Notes: generated from the sequence alone by a model not told the origin. 28,996 nucleotides of DNA from Asticcacaulis sp. UBA2476 (GCA_002342035.1 DDPE01000005.1:1-28996), one strand, 5' to 3'. Shown: positions 7,412 through 16,745, counted from the stretch's first letter. Translations and numbers: made by a program.

Positions 7412-8076
7412 GCCAGATGGGTCTTGAAAAAGGCCAGAGTACGCGCAAACGACTGCTCGGCGATTTCGGCCTTATAGACCTCCGGGCGGGTCTTGTTGAA
7501 AAAGGCGTGGTCAGCTTCATAACTGAACAGTTCCGGCGGATTACCGGCCCCCACCATAGCAATCTGGATATCCGACACGACCTGTGGGGTGACCCAATCG
7601 TCTTGGGCGCCGAAGTGACCTTGAAACGGGATCTTGATATCTTTAGGGTCGGCAAATTCCTTGGGTGGCACACCGTAATAGCAAACCGCCGCTGAAAACC
7701 CATCAAGCCGGGCGGCCGCCGCGATGGTCAGCGCCCCACCCATGCAAAAGCCCATGATGCCGACTTTACCGCCTTGGGTTTTCAGGTAATCGCGGGTGGC
7801 GACAATGTCCTGATGGACCGCGCCCGGAAAATCGAGCGTATTCATCATGTGGCTGGCTTCGTCGGCATCACCTGTAACCCGGCCATGATAAAGATCGGGC
7901 GCGATGGCATTAAAGCCGCCCTCACTCGCCATACGGTCAACGATCCATTTGATATGATCGTTCAGACCCCACCATTCCTGAAGCACGATGACGCTGGGTT
8001 TTGCCGGATCAAGGTCGGACACATAGGCCGCAAAAGTGCCGCCATCGGGTCGATTAAGGTCAATAAGCTGTCCCAT
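7408..8076 (-). CDS. Dienelactone hydrolase family protein
   Basis: An alpha/beta-hydrolase of 222 residues. The nucleophile elbow is GFCMGG (Cys rather than Ser), with the acid in GAQDDWVTP and the histidine in ADHAFFN, together the Cys-Asp-His triad of dienelactone hydrolases. The early VLQEWWGLN segment carries the conserved Glu that positions the nucleophile, and PDLYHGR is also typical. The start at 8076 has an AGGAG ribosome site upstream. It is the first gene of a two-gene unit with ynfA. The true substrate is uncertain, since many members are not chlorocatechol-pathway enzymes and no other aromatic-degradation gene is nearby. Confidence 0.93.
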   Translation of the reverse strand: MGQLIDLNRPDGGTFAAYVSDLDPAKPSVIVLQEWWGLNDHIKWIVDRMASEGGFNAIAPDLYHGRVTGDADEASHMMNTLDFPGAVHQDIVATRDYLKTQGGKVGIMGFCMGGALTIAAAARLDGFSAAVCYYGVPPKEFADPKDIKIPFQGHFGAQDDWVTPQVVSDIQIAMVGAGNPPELFSYEADHAFFNKTRPEVYKAEIAEQSFARTLAFFKTHLA

Positions 8077-8150
8077 AAAAACGCTCCTGCGAACATGATA
8101 ACGTAAGGGGTACGCCGGTTACGCGTTATGGATCAAGGTGTTTTTGCAAT

Positions 8151-8190
8151 TGATTTGCGCGCATTTTTGATCAAAAGTGCGCAAAATCAT
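8151..8190. promoter_or_regulatory. Large palindrome ahead of the glucuronidase gene, candidate operator
   Basis: The perfect 12-bp palindrome TTTTGATCAAAA (8165-8176) is flanked by the arms GCGCA (8159-8163) and TGCGC (8178-8182), giving a 24-bp dyad with one mismatched pair. Further out, TTTGCGC (8154-8160) and GCGCAAA (8179-8185) also match in a shifted register. It lies 25-64 bases before the glucuronidase ATG and within the 138-base region shared with the divergent hydrolase gene. A dimeric sugar-responsive repressor is a reasonable guess for the bound protein. Confidence 0.55.
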
Positions 8191-8214
8191 AATCACACAT
8201 CAGGCGGAAACCCT

Positions 8215-10722
8215 ATGCGATTTTCAAGGCTATTAAGCACGGCTCTCGTATTTTTGGCCTGCGCAAATGTCGCTAACGCCGCAGACACCGTGCTGTTCGA
8301 TACGCACATCCGGCCTGCAGTTATTCACGATAAGGATATACCGCTCACCCTTGCCGCAGAGCTTTTGGGCCGCGACCTTGAGGCCCTGACCGGCACGGCC
8401 CCGAAACTATCCGGTGACCTGAAAGCGTGCGGCACGGTGTGTGTCGTCATCACGACCCTCGACAGCCCGTTATCTAAGCGCTTGGCCAGACAGCGCACTG
8501 TCGACCTGTCGGCCCTGAGCGGCCAATGGGAACGCTATGAGCGGACGGTCATCGCCACGCCTGACCAAACCATCGTGCTGATCTCAGGTTCAGATACGCG
8601 CGGCGCGGTCTGGGGCGTTATGGATCTGACGCGGGAACTGGGCGTGTCTGCGTGGGAATGGTGGGCCGATGTCACCCCGCGCCGGGTCGATCGGCTAATG
8701 CTGAACTCCGGCACCATCCTGTCTGACGCGCCGACCGTAAAATATCGCGGCATATTCCTGAATGACGAGGACTGGGGCCTGCAACCGTGGGCGGCCAAGA
8801 CCTTTGAACCGGAAACCAAAGACATTGGCCCTAAGACCTATGGCAAGATTTTCGAGCTGATGTGGCGGCTGAAAGCCAACACTATCTGGCCGGCCATGCA
8901 CGATTCCACAAAGCCATTTTACCAAATCAAAGGCAATCCTGAGATGGCGCGCGACTATGCCATCGTGGTCGGCACCTCCCATGCCGAACCGATGATGCGC
9001 AACAATGTCCGTGAGTGGGACAAAGCTAAAAATGGCGACTTCAACTTCTTCACCAACCGTGAGCGCATGATCAGCTACTGGCGTGAGCGCGTGCAGGAGG
9101 TGAAGGGCTTTGAAAATATCTATTCGGTCGGTTTGCGCGGGGTGCACGATTCCGCGATGGAAGGTGCCGAAACCATTGAACAGGCCAGAGACGGCGTAGC
9201 CGAAGTCATCGGCATCCAGCGCGATCTGCTGGCAAGCGCGCAAAAGAAACCGGCCACCCAAATCCCGCAGGCCCTGACGCTCTATAAAGAAGTTTTGGAT
9301 GTCTATATGGCCGGATTGAACGTGCCCGACGACATTACGCTCGTCTGGCCCGACGACAATTACGGCTATATCCACCAGTTAAGCACCCCCGATGAGGCCA
9401 AACGCTCCGGCGGGGCCGGGGTCTATTACCACATCTCATACTGGGGGCGGCCCCATGATTATCTGTGGCTGGGAACGACCCATCCGGCCCTGATCCGTGA
9501 GCAGATGCAGCGCGCCCATGTCACGGGGGCCCACGATATCTGGATCGTCAATGTCGGAGACATTAAACCTGCGGAGTACCTTACGCAGTACTTCCTCGAT
9601 CTGGCCTTTGATGCCAAGGCGCTTGACGCGGCCCCGCGCGACCACCTGCTGGCGTGGAGCGCGCAGCAATTCGGCGCAGATAAGGCTGCTGAGATCACCG
9701 ATATCCTGACCGGCTATTACGATCTGGCGTGGGAGCGACGCCCGGAATTTATGGGCTGGAGCCAGACAGAACCGACCACCCAGACCCGCCAATCCGACTA
9801 CATCGGTGCCGATGGATCGGAGGCCATTGAACGCATCAAAGCCTATGCGACGCTTACCACCCGTACTGAGGCACTCGCCGCCAAATTGCCGGACGATCGC
9901 AAGCCTGCGTTTTTTGAACTGGTGCTTTATCCGGTCAGGTCAGCGGCCAATCTCAACCACCGTATCCTGAAACTTGATCTGGCGGCCTTCTATGCCCGTC
10001 AGGGCCGCGCCACGGTGGCCAATGCCTTCAGCGCCGAGGCCAAAGCCGCCCATGACGGTATCGTGGCCGATGCTGAAACCTATAATGGCCAGCTTAGCGG
10101 CAAGTGGCGGCACATGATGGATATCGCCCCGCGCCGCTTGCCGGTATTCGCGGCACCGGCGTCTCCGGTCTACACAGCGGCTAATCCGGCGACCGATAAA
10201 CCTCTGACCACCGCCGCCAAGCCGCCTGCCGTGAGCTATAATATCGAGGTGGCCAAGGTAGTGACCATACCCGCTGCCACAGCCACCCCGTCAGCGGACT
10301 GGGAAACTGTGCCCGGTCTGGGGTCGCTGGGTCAGAGCCTTCGGGCGCGGCTTGATCTGAAATCGCAAGGATTGACGACCGCAACACCCACCACCTATCA
10401 TTTTGAGACCCGCACTGACGGGACGGCGACGCTCAAAATCATAGCCCTGCCCGTCCATGCCCTGACCTCACAGTCGGGGGTGAAGGTTGCGGTCAGCATT
10501 GATAGTCAGCCACCGGTGATCCTCGATTTTGAAACCTTTAGTCGCAGCGATGAATGGAAGCAAAATGTACTATCGAACACGGCGGTACGCGAACTGACCG
10601 GCCTAAAACTTAAACCGGGTAACCATACGCTTAAACTCTATGCCCTCGATCCCGGCGTGATCATTGATCGCTTTGAGGTGCGCTTTGATGGCGCCAGGGC
10701 CCGATATGGCGCGGTAAAATAA
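8215..10722 (+). CDS. Secreted GH115 family xylan alpha-1,2-glucuronidase
   Basis: An 835-residue enzyme of glycoside hydrolase family 115, which removes (4-O-methyl)glucuronic acid side chains from glucuronoxylan. The start at 8215 gives a clear Sec signal peptide (MRFSRLLSTALVFLACANVANA, cleavage before ADT); an upstream in-frame ATG at 8128 would bury it. Family features include GVMDLTRELGVSAWEWWADV, KYRGIFLNDEDWGLQPWA, LMWRLKANTIWPAMH, VGLRGVHDSAMEG, LVWPDDNYGYI, and HDIWIVNVGDIKPAEYL. The segments run as an N-terminal domain, a (beta/alpha)8 catalytic barrel, helical domains, and a C-terminal beta domain after a proline-rich linker near residue 650. It has a weak AGGCGGA ribosome site. 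The aldo/keto reductase and TonB-dependent receptor follow without a visible terminator, so they may be co-expressed. Confidence 0.95.
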   Translation: MRFSRLLSTALVFLACANVANAADTVLFDTHIRPAVIHDKDIPLTLAAELLGRDLEALTGTAPKLSGDLKACGTVCVVITTLDSPLSKRLARQRTVDLSALSGQWERYERTVIATPDQTIVLISGSDTRGAVWGVMDLTRELGVSAWEWWADVTPRRVDRLMLNSGTILSDAPTVKYRGIFLNDEDWGLQPWAAKTFEPETKDIGPKTYGKIFELMWRLKANTIWPAMHDSTKPFYQIKGNPEMARDYAIVVGTSHAEPMMRNNVREWDKAKNGDFNFFTNRERMISYWRERVQEVKGFENIYSVGLRGVHDSAMEGAETIEQARDGVAEVIGIQRDLLASAQKKPATQIPQALTLYKEVLDVYMAGLNVPDDITLVWPDDNYGYIHQLSTPDEAKRSGGAGVYYHISYWGRPHDYLWLGTTHPALIREQMQRAHVTGAHDIWIVNVGDIKPAEYLTQYFLDLAFDAKALDAAPRDHLLAWSAQQFGADKAAEITDILTGYYDLAWERRPEFMGWSQTEPTTQTRQSDYIGADGSEAIERIKAYATLTTRTEALAAKLPDDRKPAFFELVLYPVRSAANLNHRILKLDLAAFYARQGRATVANAFSAEAKAAHDGIVADAETYNGQLSGKWRHMMDIAPRRLPVFAAPASPVYTAANPATDKPLTTAAKPPAVSYNIEVAKVVTIPAATATPSADWETVPGLGSLGQSLRARLDLKSQGLTTATPTTYHFETRTDGTATLKIIALPVHALTSQSGVKVAVSIDSQPPVILDFETFSRSDEWKQNVLSNTAVRELTGLKLKPGNHTLKLYALDPGVIIDRFEVRFDGARARYGAVK

Positions 10723-10797
10723 TTTAATTCGGCTTGCTGGTTTAAATCGCGGACGCGCGGACTTAGATGAACAACATCAGTTCATAGGAGCCACCCC

Positions 10798-11829
10798 ATG
10801 CAATATCGTCAACTTGGCCGCTCAGGCCTCAAGGTTCCCGTCTTAAGCTTCGGCACCGGCACCTTCGGCGGTAAGGGCGACATGTTCGCCAAATGGGGCG
10901 CTACCGATGTGTCCGAAGCGTCGCGCCTGATTGATGTCTGCCTCGATCACGGCCTCAATTTCTTTGACACCGCCGATGTCTATTCGGCGGGCGCGTCCGA
11001 AGAGATCTTAGGCGCTGCCCTCAAAGGCCGCCGCGATCAGGCGCTGATCTCGACCAAGGCGACCTTCACCACCGGCAGCGGCCCGAATGACAAAGGCTCA
11101 TCGCGTTATCATATTGTGCGCGCCGCCGAGGCCAGCCTGAAACGGCTCGGCACTGATCATATCGATGTCTATTTCATGCACGGTTATGACGCCCTCACCC
11201 CGCCCGAAGAAATGCTGTCGGCGCTCGATACCCTGATCACGTCGGGCAAGGTCGGCTATATCGGCGCGTCGAACTATTCCGGCTGGCACCTGATGAAGTC
11301 GCTGGCCACGGCTGATCGTTATGGCCTGAGCCGCTTTGTCGCCTATCAGGGCTACTACTCCCTGATCGGGCGCGACTATGAGTGGGAGCTGATGCCGCTG
11401 GCTCAGGATCAGGGTGTCGGCACGATGGTCTGGTCGCCGCTGGGCTGGGGGCGTTTGACCGGAAAAATACGCCGCGGCGTTCAGGCTAATGAAGGCCGCA
11501 TTGCTCAGGGTGGTGAGGCCGGTGGCCCGACGGTCGAAGACGAATATCTCTATACGGTCGTCGATGCCCTGACCGAGATCGCAACCGAGGTCGATAAGAC
11601 CGTGCCACAAGTGGCGCTCAACTGGCTGCTGCAACGCCCGACTGTGGCCAATATCGTCGTCGGTGCCCGCAACGAAGCCCAATTGACGCAAAATCTGGGT
11701 GCTCTTGGCTGGGATCTGACACCGGATCAGGTCGCCCGTCTGGATGCGGCGTCCTCACGACCCAAACCCTATCCGTACTGGCACCAGATGGACTTTGACG
11801 AACGCAACCCAAAGCCGGTAAAGTGGTGA
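10798..11829 (+). CDS. Aldo/keto reductase
   Basis: A 343-residue NADPH-dependent oxidoreductase of the aldo/keto reductase superfamily. The catalytic tetrad is visible: Asp57 and Tyr62 (FFDTADVYSAG), Lys87 (LISTKATF) and His128 (VYFMHGYD). Family context includes LGRSGLKVPVLSFGTGTFGG at the N terminus, VGYIGASNYSGWHL, and the cofactor segment WSPLGWGRLTGK. The length is normal for the YajO/YghZ-like branch. Start: ATG at 10798 behind AGGAG. The gene lies 75 bases after the glucuronidase and 27 before the TonB-dependent receptor, with no terminator in either gap. The substrate is unknown; reduction of a sugar-derived carbonyl would suit the neighbourhood but is inference. Confidence 0.95.
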   Translation: MQYRQLGRSGLKVPVLSFGTGTFGGKGDMFAKWGATDVSEASRLIDVCLDHGLNFFDTADVYSAGASEEILGAALKGRRDQALISTKATFTTGSGPNDKGSSRYHIVRAAEASLKRLGTDHIDVYFMHGYDALTPPEEMLSALDTLITSGKVGYIGASNYSGWHLMKSLATADRYGLSRFVAYQGYYSLIGRDYEWELMPLAQDQGVGTMVWSPLGWGRLTGKIRRGVQANEGRIAQGGEAGGPTVEDEYLYTVVDALTEIATEVDKTVPQVALNWLLQRPTVANIVVGARNEAQLTQNLGALGWDLTPDQVARLDAASSRPKPYPYWHQMDFDERNPKPVKW

Positions 11830-11856
11830 TCTGAGTTTTTAGAGGGGACACATATA

Positions 11857-13827
11857 ATGCGGCAACTGCCCCTAATTCTGCTGCTTATGGGCAGTTCTGC
11901 ATTAGCCCAAACCCCCACGGTGGTTATTGAGGCCAATCGATCCTCAGAAAATCCAATAGGCACTCTGCGCCAAAAAACCGCCGATGTGGCGGGGGCGACC
12001 GAGTTTCTGACTGAGCGCGATTGGGCTGACCGGCGGGCGGTTACGCTCAAGGACATGGTCGATTTCACACCGGGTATAGTCGCGCAGGCCCGCAATGGCG
12101 CGGAATCGCTGCGATTGTCCGTGCGCGGATCAGGGCTTACCCGCACCTTTCAGGGACGGGGGATTTTGCTGCTTCAGGACGATATTCCCATCAATACGGC
12201 GGACGGCGGGTTTGAGTTCAATACCATCGATCCGTGGCTAATTACCAATATGCAGATCCTGAAAGGCGCCAATGCGCTGGAGCAGGGGGCAACCCAGCTT
12301 GGCGGCTCCGTCAACATGATCACGCCAACGGGCCGTGACAGCGGTTACGGCCTGCGGCTTGAAGGCGGGCCGGACGGGCACCAGCATCATCTTGTGCGCT
12401 ATGGTTTTTCGGATGGTGTCGTTGACGGCTTTATCGCGGCCACCTATCTGGCGCAGGATGGCTATCGCCGCAATAATGGCCAGGAATCCACCCGCATCGC
12501 CGCCAATTTCGGCTGGCAAACCACCGACCAGTTCGAGCAGCGCCTTTATCTGACCCTTAGCCACGCCGAAGCGCAAATACCCGGCACCTTGTCCCTCGCC
12601 GAACTCGCCACTGACCCGCGCCGCGCCAATCCGGCCAATGTGGCAGGACGTTTCCGGCGCGATGTCGATCTGGGGCGGGTAGCGTACCGCGGCACATACA
12701 CTGATGGTCTGTCGGAATGGCAGGGCGTCCTCTATGCCAGCTACCGCGACCTTGACACCCCCGTCACCGTGGCGATCCAGAGCCAATCACGCGAAACCGG
12801 TGTGCGCCTTAAATACGGCTACGGTCTGCGGCCCAATCGCTTTACAGCGGGGCTGAATGTCTATTATGGCCTAGAAAAAGAAAAGCGTTTCGTCAATGCG
12901 GGCGGGGTTGCGACCACGCCTATTGTCCGGCGCGATCTTGAGGCGCTGACGACCGAGGCCTACGCGCAATACGAACACCTGATCGCCCCCCATACCACCG
13001 CCATTGCCGGGCTTCAGGCGGCCACAGTTCAGCGTAATATTGCGCAGCATTTCCCGACATCAGACCAACGCGACCGTGATTTCAACGGCCTCAGCCCGCG
13101 GCTTGGGTTGCGATATGACGGCGAGACTATGACGGTGTTTGGCAATCTTAGCCGCTCCTATGAGCCGCCGACTTTGAGCGAACTGTCCGGCGGCAACGGG
13201 CCGGGCTTCAACAGCCTTGGTGATCAAAGCGCCACCACACTGGAGGTCGGTGCACGCGGCCAATACCGCGATATCCGCTGGCAGGCCGCCGTCTATAATA
13301 GTGAAATCGACGGCGAATATATCATCCTGCGTCAACCGGACGGCTCATCGGATGCCGTCAATGCCAACCGCACCCGCCATGCCGGTTTTGAACTGGGCGC
13401 GGGCGGACGGTTGAGCGAGAAAGTGTCGTTTAACGCGGCCTACACCTATAGCCGCTTCCTGTTCCGCAATGATCCGGTTTACGGCGATAATGTCCTGCCA
13501 GGGGCGCCTGAACATTATGTGCGCGCCGAACTGGGCTATAATATCGGGCCTGTGACGGTGACCCCCAATGTCGAATGGTCGCCGCAGGGCTATCCGGTCG
13601 ATATGGCAAACTCCTTAAAAACCGAAGGTTATACGGTGTGGGGATTGCGCGCCAACTGGAAGCCTGTCGATGCCGAATGGTCAGTCTATGCCGACCTGCG
13701 CAACCTGAGCGATGAGACCTATGTGACCACCACCAATGTCATCGCCAATGCCTTTGGCAATGATGGTCGTCACTTTTATCCGGGCGAAGGGTGCGCCCTT
13801 TATGTGGGTATCAGCTATCAGCCATAA
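11857..13827 (+). CDS. TonB-dependent outer-membrane receptor, FecA/siderophore-receptor-like
   Basis: A 656-residue outer-membrane transporter. It has a signal peptide (MRQLPLILLLMGSSALA, cleavage before QTP), a putative TonB box TVVIEA just after it, and a plug domain (LKDMVDFTPGIVAQ, LRLSVRGSG, ILLLQDDIPIN, QILKGANALEQGATQLGGSV), then a 22-strand-type beta barrel. The plug resembles those of FecA-type and siderophore receptors. The ribosome site GAGGGG precedes the ATG. The gene ends IS-YQP, without the usual C-terminal aromatic residue. The stop overlaps by 10 bases the end of the convergent SLC13 gene. Its ligand cannot be told; a metal chelate or a xylan-derived oligosaccharide are both possible, the latter because of the glucuronidase upstream. 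Confidence 0.92.
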   Translation: MRQLPLILLLMGSSALAQTPTVVIEANRSSENPIGTLRQKTADVAGATEFLTERDWADRRAVTLKDMVDFTPGIVAQARNGAESLRLSVRGSGLTRTFQGRGILLLQDDIPINTADGGFEFNTIDPWLITNMQILKGANALEQGATQLGGSVNMITPTGRDSGYGLRLEGGPDGHQHHLVRYGFSDGVVDGFIAATYLAQDGYRRNNGQESTRIAANFGWQTTDQFEQRLYLTLSHAEAQIPGTLSLAELATDPRRANPANVAGRFRRDVDLGRVAYRGTYTDGLSEWQGVLYASYRDLDTPVTVAIQSQSRETGVRLKYGYGLRPNRFTAGLNVYYGLEKEKRFVNAGGVATTPIVRRDLEALTTEAYAQYEHLIAPHTTAIAGLQAATVQRNIAQHFPTSDQRDRDFNGLSPRLGLRYDGETMTVFGNLSRSYEPPTLSELSGGNGPGFNSLGDQSATTLEVGARGQYRDIRWQAAVYNSEIDGEYIILRQPDGSSDAVNANRTRHAGFELGAGGRLSEKVSFNAAYTYSRFLFRNDPVYGDNVLPGAPEHYVRAELGYNIGPVTVTPNVEWSPQGYPVDMANSLKTEGYTVWGLRANWKPVDAEWSVYADLRNLSDETYVTTTNVIANAFGNDGRHFYPGEGCALYVGISYQP

Positions 13828-15563
13828 AGTGCACTCAGCACAAAGGCCGAGGTCGAGACCACGATCAACGACAACAAAAAGCCCATCCGGATATAGTCCG
13901 TGAACTGATAACCGCCCGGCCCCATGACCAGTAGGTTATTCTGGTGGCCGATGGGCGTCAGAAAATCCGATGATGTACCGACCAGAACCGCCAGCAGCAT
14001 GGCATCGGGCGACACGCCCAAAATCCCCGCCAACTGGATGGCGAGCGGCCCCATGATCACGGCGGTCGCGACATTATTAAGCAGGATCGACAGCAACAAG
14101 GTCAAGGCGCACATGGCCGCCAGACACCCTACCAAAGGCAGACCGGTCAGGACGCCGCCAATGGTTTCAGCGACAATATTGGCCGCCCCGCTGGCTTGAA
14201 AACTGCCGCCGACCGGGATCATGGCCGCCAGCAAAACGATGATGCTCCAGTCGATAGATTTATAAATTTCCCGCGCCGGAATAAGCTTTGCTGCGGCAAT
14301 CACAATAGCGGCACCCAGAAAACTGATCGACGGCGGCACATCGGCAAAGACGATGGCCAGAATGGCCGTCACGAATATACCGACCGTCCAAGCCGCCGTG
14401 CGTAAATTGACCGGCACCGGATCATTGCGGTCGATTTCCAGCAGTCGCTCCCGCGCGCCGAACGCGGCAATCGCCTCCGACCGGCCGGTGATATAGAGCT
14501 GATCACCGGTTTGAATGGTAAGTTGCGATAAGGGTTTGCGCATCACCGCCGCTTTTGGGCCAACGGCGGTCACCCGCAAATCGCCCTCCGATCTTTGGCG
14601 GATGGTGTCGTGCCACTCTCCGATCAGGGGGGAGCCGTGCGCCACCACCATGCGGGCGGTGACGTGATCAGGATCACTGAGCGCCGGGGCGACTTTGAAA
14701 CTGATCTTGTCTTCGATCAGTGAGCGGCCTGAGCGCGACAACAGCAGCAGTTTATCAAGGCGTTTCAGCTTATTATCCGCGGGCCATTCCAGCACCTTTT
14801 CGCGCCGTATAAAGGCCAGCAGCCGTGAGGTCGTGCCGCGCAATTCGGCCACAATCTCTTTGCGCGTGCGAGTAAGACTTTCGGTCAGTTGCAGTTCCAG
14901 CACCCGCCACGGCGTATCGGCGGCCCGGCCCGCCCCTTTGCGCACCGGTAATAGCCGCCAGCCGACAAGGCCCAGATACACCACCCCTATGACGGTGACG
15001 ATGATCCCGACCGGGGCCATAGTGAAAAAGCCAAACCCCTGACCCAACCGGTCTTCGCGCACCGACGACAGGATCATATTGGCAGGTGTGCCGATCAGGG
15101 TCGTCATCCCCCCCAGAATGGTCGCAAACGATAACGGCATCAGGGTTGAACCGACCGGGCGCTTATTCTGACGCGCAATTTCGGCGGCCAGCGGCATGGT
15201 GATAACGAGCGCCGCGATATTGTTCATAAAGGCCGACAACAGCGCACCCCCTCCCATCAGCAGGATCAGTTGCAGGCTAAACGGGGCTTTCGGCGGGATA
15301 ATAATCCGCGCCAGTTTCGACGCCACGCCGGTCATTTCAAGGGCCCGACCGACCACCAGCACAGACGCCACGGCAATGACCGCCGGGTCAGCAAACCCCC
15401 GCAAAGCCTCATCTGGCGACACCAGCCCGGTCAGCAAACAGGCCATCAGCGCAATCAGGGCGACCAGATCATGGCGCACTTTTTCCGACACAAATAGCGC
15501 CAGCGCCATAACCAGAATGGCCGAACTTAGGATCGGCGCAGATATGTAATCGGTCAGGGTCAC
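13818..15563 (-). CDS. SLC13/DASS-type transporter with an RCK_C (TrkA-C) domain
   Basis: A 581-residue membrane transporter of the divalent-anion:sodium symporter group. The N-terminal half has several helices and the re-entrant motif TLIGTPANMILSSVRE; the C-terminal half has NNVATAVIMGPLA and TPIGHQNNLLVMGPGGY, the matching family motif. A soluble region between the halves contains one RCK_C/TrkA-C ligand-binding domain (around HGSPLIGEWHD to GDQLYITGRSEAI). Such domains are common in bacterial SLC13 members. The start is GTG at 15563, five bases after the stop of the potassium-channel gene, so the two are very probably co-transcribed. The transported ion (sulfate, dicarboxylate or other) cannot be assigned. 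Confidence 0.93.
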   Translation of the reverse strand: MTLTDYISAPILSSAILVMALALFVSEKVRHDLVALIALMACLLTGLVSPDEALRGFADPAVIAVASVLVVGRALEMTGVASKLARIIIPPKAPFSLQLILLMGGGALLSAFMNNIAALVITMPLAAEIARQNKRPVGSTLMPLSFATILGGMTTLIGTPANMILSSVREDRLGQGFGFFTMAPVGIIVTVIGVVYLGLVGWRLLPVRKGAGRAADTPWRVLELQLTESLTRTRKEIVAELRGTTSRLLAFIRREKVLEWPADNKLKRLDKLLLLSRSGRSLIEDKISFKVAPALSDPDHVTARMVVAHGSPLIGEWHDTIRQRSEGDLRVTAVGPKAAVMRKPLSQLTIQTGDQLYITGRSEAIAAFGARERLLEIDRNDPVPVNLRTAAWTVGIFVTAILAIVFADVPPSISFLGAAIVIAAAKLIPAREIYKSIDWSIIVLLAAMIPVGGSFQASGAANIVAETIGGVLTGLPLVGCLAAMCALTLLLSILLNNVATAVIMGPLAIQLAGILGVSPDAMLLAVLVGTSSDFLTPIGHQNNLLVMGPGGYQFTDYIRMGFLLSLIVVSTSAFVLSALYG

Positions 15564-15568
15564 TATAA

Positions 15569-16612
15569 TCAGGCCTGAGCCGTCTCATGGGAATGGGTTC
15601 GCGCAATCTCCACAATCACGTCACCGGCCTGAAGCGCATGGGTCTCAACCTCCCAGTAGCCATAGATTTTACCATGCCGACAAATGCGCACGCCCTTGCC
15701 GGTGGTCAGCGCGTCCAGCGATTTGCCCACCTCTTTGGCGGTGATTTCGCGCTCCCGCAGGACAACCTTGCCATCGGCGGAGGCCAGGTCGGTGATGTAC
15801 TCCACCACATGCCGGCCTTCGGACGCCCGCGCCAGCAAATGCCCGCCCATGCTGACCGGATTGATGACATTCCCAGCCCCGGCCTGACGCATCAGGTCTT
15901 CGTTTTCCGCGGCCCGCACCGCCGCACTGATCGAGACGTGCGGGTTCATCTGGCGCGCACTCAGCACGATCAGAACCGTGGAATCGTCGCGGTGCGTGGA
16001 GATGATGACCGCCCGCGCGGTTTTGATGCAAGCCGCTTCCTGCACGGCATTCATGGTGGCGTCGCCTTCGATGCCAGTGACACCCCGTTCGGTCGCCGCT
16101 TCAATGCGGGCGGGGCTTTGATCGACGACCACGATCTCCTGCGGCTTTACCCCCTGGCGCAGCAATTCGGTGACCGCGGCTTCGCCGGTCGCGCCATAAC
16201 CATAGACGATGATGTGATTGTTCAGCCCCTGACGGATCATGCGCGTTCGCAACCGCTCCCATGTACTTTTAAGCACCAGAGTATAGGCCGTACCGAAGAA
16301 AATAATCCATATGAAAAGCCGGATCGGCGTGACCACAAAGGTATCAAACATCCGTGCGCGATCCGTAACCGGCACAATATCGCCGTAGCCGACCGTGGTC
16401 ACTGTAATCGCGGTGAAATAGACCACATCCGAAAAGGAGACCTCACCATCGATATTGTCGCGCAAGCCGTCGCGGTCGAACCAGTGACCGGCCATAGCGA
16501 TCCCCAAAAGCCCAATCACCAGCACGGCCCGCAGCCATAGCGACTGCCAGACATTTAAGCCGCCCTTGCGCTTCAGCACTACCGGCGACGACGGTTTAGG
16601 CGCAAAGTGCAT
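15569..16612 (-). CDS. Potassium channel with RCK (TrkA-N/TrkA-C) gating domain
   Basis: A 347-residue two-helix potassium channel subunit. Helix 1 (about 25-43, LWLRAVLVIGLLGIAMAGHW), the pore loop with selectivity filter TVGYGD (73-78), and helix 2 (about 93-115) are followed by an RCK_N Rossmann domain starting at IIVYGYGATGEAAV (nucleotide-binding GYGATG, 138-143) and a C-terminal RCK_C domain. The layout is that of MthK/Kch-type ligand-gated channels acting as tetramers in the inner membrane. The Rossmann domain has VVVDQSPARIEAA, the acidic end of the second strand. Its stop lies five bases before the start of the SLC13 gene. No strong ribosome site is seen at the ATG (16612). Confidence 0.95.
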   Translation of the reverse strand: MHFAPKPSSPVVLKRKGGLNVWQSLWLRAVLVIGLLGIAMAGHWFDRDGLRDNIDGEVSFSDVVYFTAITVTTVGYGDIVPVTDRARMFDTFVVTPIRLFIWIIFFGTAYTLVLKSTWERLRTRMIRQGLNNHIIVYGYGATGEAAVTELLRQGVKPQEIVVVDQSPARIEAATERGVTGIEGDATMNAVQEAACIKTARAVIISTHRDDSTVLIVLSARQMNPHVSISAAVRAAENEDLMRQAGAGNVINPVSMGGHLLARASEGRHVVEYITDLASADGKVVLREREITAKEVGKSLDALTTGKGVRICRHGKIYGYWEVETHALQAGDVIVEIARTHSHETAQA

Positions 16613-16745
16613 GGGCGCTTGCCTTTCCCGAATAAAGGATAATCATCTTCGGCCTCTTTAAGCCGCACCTGACTACAGGGTTGTTCGATAAAATATCTAT
16701 AATCGGTTTCGACCGCGATGCCATAGGCGGATAATCCAAGCCGCA

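Noticed and set aside
8128..8214. A longer N terminus for the glucuronidase
   Set aside because: It has no ribosome site, covers the palindrome, and would bury the signal peptide that begins at 8215.
15587..16540. A 317-codon plus-strand open frame opposite the potassium-channel gene
   Set aside because: The minus-strand frame encodes an intact channel with TVGYGD and RCK motifs; the plus-strand translation is rich in His, Arg and Asp without any recognisable domain.
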